Under the pieces are notes generated by a model that saw nothing but the letters and a program-made list of their open reading frames with translations, ran no database searches and had not been told where the DNA came from. The position numbers were made by a program, and so were the translations under genes. A stretch of 64,000 nucleotides of DNA. Source: Liolophura sinensis (taxonomy: Eukaryota > Mollusca > Polyplacophora > Chitonida > Chitonidae). The DNA lies in assembly GCF_032854445.1 (NCBI RefSeq), contig NC_088301.1, positions 25,280,402-25,344,401 on the forward strand, written 5' to 3'. Below, in pieces: positions 58,401-64,000 of the stretch. How positions within the stretch are numbered: the first letter of the stretch is position 1; the number at the start of each line of letters is the position of its first letter.

Positions 58401-60445
58401 AATGCAGTTCAACAGATGATTGGTCAACTTGGGACTTGGAAGTACAGAATTCAAGCTCTAGTACCTATTGCAGTACACAGTAAAAAACAAATGGACAATG
58501 AACACTTTGAAGCTTAATTTTTTTTTTTGATTGGTGTTTTACGCCGTACTCAAGAATATTTCACTTATACGACGGCGGCCAGCATTATGGTGGGTGGAAA
58601 CTGGGTAGAGCCCGGGGAAACCCACGACCATCCGCAGGTTGCTAGCAGACCTTCCCACTTACGGCCGGAGAGGAAGCCAGCATGAGCTGGACTTGAACTC
58701 ACAGCGACTGCATTGGTGAGAGGCTCCTGGGTCATTATGCTGCACTAGCATGCTAACCGACTGAGCCACGGAGGCCCCTTGAAGCTTAATAGTTAAGATC
58801 TTAAATTCCATTGAATGTGCAACTTTCAACATTTTTTTATGGATTTGCGATGGTATTAAGTGAAAGAAGGTCGACTCAATCATTGCCAGCATCCAACAGA
58901 TGATCGTGGATTAATCTTGGGCTATGCTCAGTTTCTGCCCACAGTAATGCTGTCCGCCATTATATTATTGAAATCTTCTGTGTAAAACACCAATAAAATA
59001 GATACACAAACATGCATGTGTGTAAGAAGTTAACATGCCTTCGCCAACTATAACCTATTTCTTTCAGAGTCGCCTGTATTCAGCTGTCTGTAAAATCAGT
59101 CCTGTTCGCTCCCAAAATTGCCCTCAGCCAGTGACATGTAACAACCCAAGCTCTACACATTGACATGTTGAACGTCCATATTATTACAAGGAAAATGCAG
59201 TTAGAATACTTTTTCTAATTCATAATGTTAAACTCCATAAGCTTAGTTTTGACACCAAGAACTAAAGGCCTAGGACGACGTCATAATATTTGAAACATTA
59301 CGTTAACATTGTGAATTGGAAAAAAAGTGTTCTCACTTCATTTTCCTAGCAATAATATAGACTTCCAACACATCCATGCGTAGAGCTTGTGTTATGTGTC
59401 AATGACTAAGGGCAATTTTTGTAGTGAGTATGACTGATTTTACAGACAGCTGTACTGCAATCCATACATAGTCAGTGAAAAATTCCATGAAGTTATCATT
59501 GCATAAAGTGAGGAACACGTCCATTAAAGCAGTGCATGGTTCCCTGTTTCAGATGTTTCCCACCTGGTGGACACCTGCCCTCATCTGAAGGAGATTGACC
59601 TGAGTGACGCCACTGCCCTCACCTGTAACGCCTTACACCACATAGCCAACAACCTGCATGGTCTGGAGTACGTCGCCCTCAGCAGATGTTACCATATCAT
59701 GCCAGCCTCATTACCGTAAGAATCACTCTTGCCTTCCAATCTGCTGCCTATTAACCTGCCGATCAAAATATATATGCCAAGTTTAAAATTCCAATTTTTA
59801 TTTCAAAGTTAGCTGATTTCATCCTTCAAAATCTTTTTTTTTTTTTTTTTTACATGATACTCAGTGGCAGATTTAGATACAGTGTATTTTTCACCTACTG
59901 TCATTTTCAGTTTAATGAGATTAATGCTTGATTTTTTTCATAAACTACACTGACAGATCATCTGTTAAAATATCTAACATCAAAATTTTGCAAAAGTTTT
60001 GTTTTAGCATCTAATGTCATAAAGTTTTTATAGATTATGAATATTATAAATGTAAAAAAGATGCTTAGGTTTGTATCATTTAACCACAAGTGAATTACCT
60101 CTATCAGCGTTCACTAAGAATGTTCATTTGTTGTCTGATCTTGACTTTTTTCAGGGTGTTCTAATGACTCCTCTTTGTCATGACTGAAAAATTGTTAAGT
60201 ATGACATTAAACCCCAAGCTTTCATTCATTCATTCATTCATTCTTCCAGGGTGTTAACTAAGATTGTCACTCTCCTTGCTGTGGATATGTTTGGAATGCT
60301 ACGTGAAGCTCCCCTCCAACAGCTGCGAGAAAGCATGCCTAGGATTGAGATCAACAAGTTCCCCTTCTCTAGCATAGCTCGCCCCACCACCGGGATACGA
60401 CGTACCAGCCTGTGGGGAATGCGGGTCCGAGACACCAATGTTTAG
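52464..60445 (+). CDS. SKP2: S-phase kinase-associated protein 2 (F-box/LRR protein), 11 coding exons
   Basis: SKP2 is the substrate receptor of the SCF ubiquitin ligase that, with CKS1, targets the CDK inhibitor p27 and other cell-cycle proteins. Coding exons: 52464-52534, 53929-54142, 54999-55164, 55656-55764, 56183-56297, 56712-56767, 57100-57234, 57737-57835, 58249-58376, 59553-59715 and 60250-60445. Together they are 1452 nt, 483 aa, in frame throughout; human SKP2 has 424 aa. The N-terminal about 150 residues are poorly conserved and carry a KEN sequence at 16-18 and a basic KRKR-like patch near residue 25. The F-box is at about 151-195 (LSDEMILNVF, VCKRW, DESLW). Leucine-rich repeats follow at about 225-425 (LDLS, LNLSGC, EIDLSD, LSRCYHI). 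The C-terminal tail has the conserved IARPT motif and WG. For exon 4, donor 55765 (GTATGT) is chosen over 55763 because only it keeps frame. The last acceptor (60248-60249) lies in a SINE-duplicated site. Candidate poly(A) signals are at 61528-61533 and 62780-62785. Confidence 0.95.
52908..53055. mobile_element. Foldback element in SKP2 intron 1
   Basis: Ends GTAATACTAAAGTTTAGGGT (52908) and the reverse complement of GCACCACCCTAAACTTT, ending ACTAC at 53055. Part of the interior (TTCATTAAAGACCCTGCTTT) recurs in diverged form at 53175-53200. Confidence 0.6.
54281..54530 (+). mobile_element. SINE, variant subfamily, in SKP2 intron 2
   Basis: tRNA-like head (ACTCAGTGGCCCAGATGGCC, then GTCGCGTGTTCAGATCT), body with TATCTGACAAAGGTCACTAG, and a 3' end AAACACCAATCAAATAATT shared with SINE-A. 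Confidence 0.75.
58519..58778 (-). mobile_element. Full-length SINE-A with 12-bp target-site duplication
   Basis: Exact flanks TTGAAGCTTAAT at 58507-58518 and 58779-58790. Tail, body and head (GAGCCACGGAGGCCCC) are complete. It lies in SKP2 intron 9, antisense to the gene. Confidence 0.95.
58905..58996 (+). mobile_element. SINE-A 3' fragment, diverged
   Basis: CTGCCCACAGTAATGCTGTC, CGCCATTATATTATTGAAAT and GTAAAACACCAATAAAATA keep the order of the SINE-A 3' end. Confidence 0.65.
60161..60246 (+). mobile_element. 5'-truncated SINE-B inserted at the SKP2 last-exon acceptor
   Basis: The insert carries TGACTGAAAAATTGTTAAGT, ATGACATTAAACCCCAAGC and a CATT-repeat tail, the SINE-B 3' end in plus orientation. 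It is flanked by CAGGGTGTT at 60152-60160 and 60247-60255, a 9-bp direct repeat that spans the exon junction (CAG then GGTGTT). The CATT tail forms the pyrimidine-rich tract before the acceptor AG at 60248-60249. Confidence 0.9.
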
Positions 60446-60893
60446 CGTTGCCACTAACAAAGATAGTTTACTCAGTTTACTCTTGGCAGCTTAGAACCAC
60501 TTCACAAAAGCATTTCATTTTTTTGTTGTTGTTGTTGATGATACCTCTTATGGCATTGTAACTTATATTGCCCGGTCAGTGCCGCTTTGTATGTTTGTAT
60601 GACAGTCAAGGAATGCTAGTTAATGTATGATGGACAACAATGTTGACATGAATGTGTTTTTGGCATGGTGCATGAAGGCTACGTACAATTACTTTAGTAT
60701 TGTCTTGACATGACACTTTTGCTCCTTGGTTATGCAATTTGGACGACATAACATGTTGATATACATTCGATAATTAATGAAGTTGAGCTATGTAAAATGT
60801 ATGATACTTCTCAAAGATTTGTCACACTATATTTTTCCTTGAGGTTTACTCTGTATTTTCATATTTTCATTGTAACATTTCACTTAACGCTTG

Positions 60894-61112
60894 GTCCTCC
60901 GTGGCCAAGGGGGTTAGCACGCCAGCATGGCACAATGAGCCAGGAGCCCTGCACCAATGTGAGTTCAAGTCCAGTTCATCTTGGCTTTCTCTCAGGCCGT
61001 AAGTGGGAAGGCCTGTCAGTAACCAGCGGATGGTTGCAGGTTTTCCCGGGGCTCTGCTCAGTTTCCTCCCACCATAATGCTGGCCGCTGTCGTATAAGTG
61101 AAACATTTTTGA
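60894..61112 (+). mobile_element. SINE-A copy downstream of SKP2
   Basis: Head TCCTCCGTGGCCAAGGGGGT, B box GTGAGTTCAAGTCC, and body to GTCGTATAAGTGAAACATTT. The last part and the tail are missing. It lies in the probable SKP2 3' UTR. Confidence 0.9.
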
Positions 61113-61527
61113 GATTATTCCTCAGTTTGGAAGGTTGGACATTATCATAGTTCAAGTTTAGTCAATTCACTTTCTAGACGTTTTCCATTTTCGTTTCAAA
61201 ATTACATTGCACATAGAAGCCTGATCATGCACTTTTAAACCGTGTTGTTATCAGCTCTGAATTTGCAGTTTACTTTAATTTTGTTTGATTTACTTTGTCT
61301 TTTTAGTTATTTTTTTGTCATGAATTACTCAGGGTTGACTGTAAAGTAGATGTATTCTTGTTTCCTCAATTATTGCAATTCATGATGACTTGTTTTGTCT
61401 TCAATTATGAGAAGTCCTATCTATTTTTGAATGAAATTTGTTCTTAGTCACTATATTGATGTGTAAAACTCAAGTCATTTTGATACATAACTTGCATGAT
61501 CATTTCTCCTCACTTCATTTTGCAGAG

Positions 61528-61533
61528 AATAAA
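61528..61533 (+). terminator. Candidate poly(A) signal of SKP2
   Basis: AATAAA followed within 10-40 bases by a GT-rich stretch (TGTTGTTG, GTATTGTTG), about 1.1 kb after the SKP2 stop. A second candidate, AATAAA at 62780-62785, is followed by a T-rich stretch. If the second is used, the 65-bp minisatellite at 61655-62260 would be in the 3' UTR. Confidence 0.45.
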
Positions 61534-61654
61534 TCTCTGTTGTTGTTAAGGCATGTATTGTTGATGGCATCATTCCATGTTCCAGTTACAATTGTGATCT
61601 CAACTATTTATAAAGTTTAATGTACCTAATTATTGTAAAATCAATAACTTGATG

Positions 61655-62260
61655 ACACTGAAAGTCGAGTACAGGTATGGTTTTCCATGATGCTTTACAT
61701 TCTAACCAATTTCATGTTTAGGAATAGTGGACCAATAGTACAGGTATGTTGTGTAATACTCCACGTTAAGCCAACTGCATGTTTAGGGACACTGAAACTA
61801 TAGTACAGATGCATGGTGTCATGTTAAGAGTTAAGCCAACTGCATGTGTAGGGATTCTGAAACTATAGTACAGATGCATGGTGTCATGTTTAGAGTTAAG
61901 CCAACTGCATGTGTAGGGATACTGAAACTATAGTACAGATGCATGGTGTCATGTTTAGAGTTAAGCCAACTGCATGTATGTGGACACTGAAACTATAATA
62001 CAGATGCATGGTGTCATGTTTAGAGTTAAGGCAACTGCATGTGTAGGGACACTGAAACTATAGTACAGATGCATGGTGTCATGTTTAGAGTTAGGCCAAC
62101 TGCATGTGTAGGGACATTGAAACTATAGTACAGATGCATGGTGTCATGTTTAGAGTTAAGGCAACTGCATGTGGAGGGACACTGAAATTGTAGTACAGGT
62201 GTGTGGTGTCGTGCTTAGAGTTAAGCCAACTGCCTGTATAGGGACACTGAAACTGTAGGT
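61655..62260. repeat. 65-bp minisatellite downstream of SKP2
   Basis: About nine units with AAGCCAACTGCATGTGTAGG, ACACTGAAACTATAGTACAG and ATGCATGGTGTCATGTTTAG, in near-exact 65-bp steps (for example starts near 61837, 61902, 61967, 62032). Units in the middle are most alike. Confidence 0.95.
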
Positions 62261-63558
62261 TTAGTGATAGGGACACTACATGTATATGTTGTTGAAAGAG
62301 GCTTAACATTGTATCCAACAGAGTGAACGCACCTGGAGTGACCATTTACAATGAATTGGTAGACCCATTTTGTGATTTCCTTATAACTTGTTGATTGGAT
62401 TAAACAGGAACATATGCAGCAGGCATATCTGCAAAGGGAATCCCATTGTCTTCCTCAGGGTAAATAACAAATGACATTATCATTGTCAGATTGAGAATGA
62501 TGTACTTTTAAATTAGGGCCCCTGTGGATCTATTTAAATCATTTGATAATCTTCATTGCAAATTGTGATACTAGTATTTAACCATTTGATCCCAAATGCG
62601 GGTTCTGTTAATATCTTTTAGCAGATGAATTGTGCCTTCCCGCTGAAGCAGTGACATTGTATGCTTATCACTTCTGACTTTGTTATTTTATAAACTCAAC
62701 TGAATGTTGACACTAATTAATTTAAGTGTCTTGTTCATAGTTACCACTGTATTCTATCATTTGTCATCTTTTTAAGAAAAATAAAATTATTTGATCATGA
62801 TTCATGTTTTTTTCCTGTCATGGTTGGTTTTTCTGTGTTTTTCTGGTTTGTTTTGTGTGACATTCCTGTAAGGCAAAAATTATATCGAAATTTTGTGTTT
62901 CAAGATAAACCCATGCTGATGAGTCAATCCTATGAATTTGAAGAAAATTTGTGTGCAATTTCACATCACACACACACTATATCCCATTTCTCAAGTTCTG
63001 CTGCTTTTGAAGTATGGTGGTTTACTCCAATACTTTAATTTCCTTCACTTGGTACCTTAATTCCTCAACCTTTCCACATACAAAAGAGCAATTTTCAGTG
63101 CAGTTTATGCATGTTTCTAACTTCATTTTGGACAAACAAAACTACTACGGTTGGATTGGAAGATTTCAGGGTTTCACAGAACGTAATTTTATGTCAACAC
63201 AGAATAATATCCTCAGAATTTGCTTGAATAAACACTGCAAACATGTGAAAAGGCTGAAGAATTACAGTAAACAGGTATTCCAGGTATGCCATATCCTATC
63301 ATGATTAATCGTGTCTCTTAGCAACAAGATTATTGGCATCCTTAACTCCATTCAAGTGATGACACTTTGCCTGAATTATAATGGGCAATAAAAGCTTCCT
63401 AACATAAAATGAAGTCAACCAAAATTAAGGTTTTGATACATGTTCCCATATTTTCAGCATCCCCACACACATGTAAACAGTATTGAAACACAGTCTGAAG
63501 AAATTCATTCCTTCATTCTTTGCCCATGCAAATGGTTACTTTCAGTCAAGCCTCACAT

Positions 63559-64000
63559 TCATGAAGTTTTTGATCTCTTCATTTTCTGTTTGAACGTCTT
63601 TGGGTTAATTCCATAGGCCTTTAGACGATCGTCTGAAATAATGGGTTGGTGTCGTTTCTTCTTCCTCTTCTGTTTTTTCTTCTGCCGCATGTTCTGTTTC
63701 ACGTTTTGTGACGTGTCTGTTTGACTACCTTGTTTGGTTTTCTTTAACACTCCATCGGCATGGTAACCTGACCCACCCTGGACCTGGTCTGACAACCGGT
63801 CACCCGTATCACCTATTGATCCATCTCCTGTGAGAAGAAGATCTTCACGTGATTCCTGCTTCCATTTCCGTTTCTTCTTTGGGATGTTCTTCGCTGAATG
63901 TGCTGACCCCGCTGTCTCTGAGCACTCCCCAGAACCATCAGACACGATCATGTCTGTTGCACTACTTTCACTTGTAACTGTTTCAATGCGCTGTTTCTTT
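63559..64000 (-). CDS. C-terminal part of a lysine-rich, probably nucleolar protein (partial at right edge; possibly KRI1)
   Basis: The minus-strand frame is open from the right edge to TGA at 63561-63559, about 147 residues. The internal Met at 63951 is unlikely to be the start, since the frame continues upstream without a stop. The sequence is strongly charged, with basic stretches PKKKRKWK and KKKQKRKKKRH that look like nuclear/nucleolar localisation signals. Acidic/Ser/Gly-rich stretches separate them. It ends in a better-ordered segment, ISDDRLKAYGINPKTF, then a short basic tail. From memory this ending resembles the C-terminus of the ribosome-biogenesis factor KRI1 (a pattern like RLQAFGLNP), but I could not check it. 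It is probably the last exon of a gene that continues beyond the window. It lies tail-to-tail with SKP2. Confidence 0.6.
   Translation of the reverse strand, partial: KKQRIETVTSESSATDMIVSDGSGECSETAGSAHSAKNIPKKKRKWKQESREDLLLTGDGSIGDTGDRLSDQVQGGSGYHADGVLKKTKQGSQTDTSQNVKQNMRQKKKQKRKKKRHQPIISDDRLKAYGINPKTFKQKMKRSKTS

Overview
The window looks like nuclear DNA of a marine invertebrate, most likely a mollusc or another lophotrochozoan. The genes have introns with GT-AG (once GC-AG) junctions, intergenic DNA is AT-rich, and there are many copies of a tRNA-derived SINE with an AAAT-repeat tail of the kind common in bivalves and gastropods. No bacterial, plasmid or viral gene was recognised. The taxon is inferred from repeat type and protein resemblance, not proven.

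Four protein-coding genes can be supported. (1) 5935-13841, plus strand: a three-exon gene for a secreted or ER-lumen protein of 394 aa with thioredoxin-like folds, no CxxC active site and a C-terminal KEEL ER-retrieval signal. (2) 44597-51603, minus strand: holocytochrome c-type synthase (HCCS) in five coding exons, 283 aa. (3) 52464-60445, plus strand: the F-box/leucine-rich-repeat protein SKP2 in eleven coding exons, 483 aa. (4) 63559-64000, minus strand: the lysine-rich C-terminal end of a probable nucleolar protein (possibly KRI1) that runs off the right edge. HCCS and SKP2 are divergent and share a promoter of about 150 bp with ETS, inverted CCAAT and NRF-1-like sites. A possible minus-strand first exon sits near 3.7 kb.

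Layout: 1-5.9 kb holds SINE fragments, a foldback element, a (TA)n tract and a minisatellite. 5.9-13.9 kb is the thioredoxin-like gene, whose introns carry a TTAA-flanked piggyBac-type MITE, paired SINEs and a 47-bp minisatellite against the last acceptor. 14-30 kb is gene-poor, with SINEs, a long-TIR MITE and degenerate tandem repeats. 30-42.5 kb is a mosaic of one dispersed repeat family, including a large imperfect inverted repeat (arms about 34.3-36.4 and 37.5-39.9 kb) and a 34/68-bp minisatellite. 43.8-64 kb is the gene-dense end.

The most striking observation is in SKP2. A 5'-truncated SINE lies exactly at the acceptor of the last exon, bounded by a 9-bp direct repeat that contains the AG. 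It created two candidate acceptors. The upstream, apparently ancestral one would now hit a stop after two residues. The reading frame depends on the copy whose pyrimidine tract is the SINE's CATT tail.
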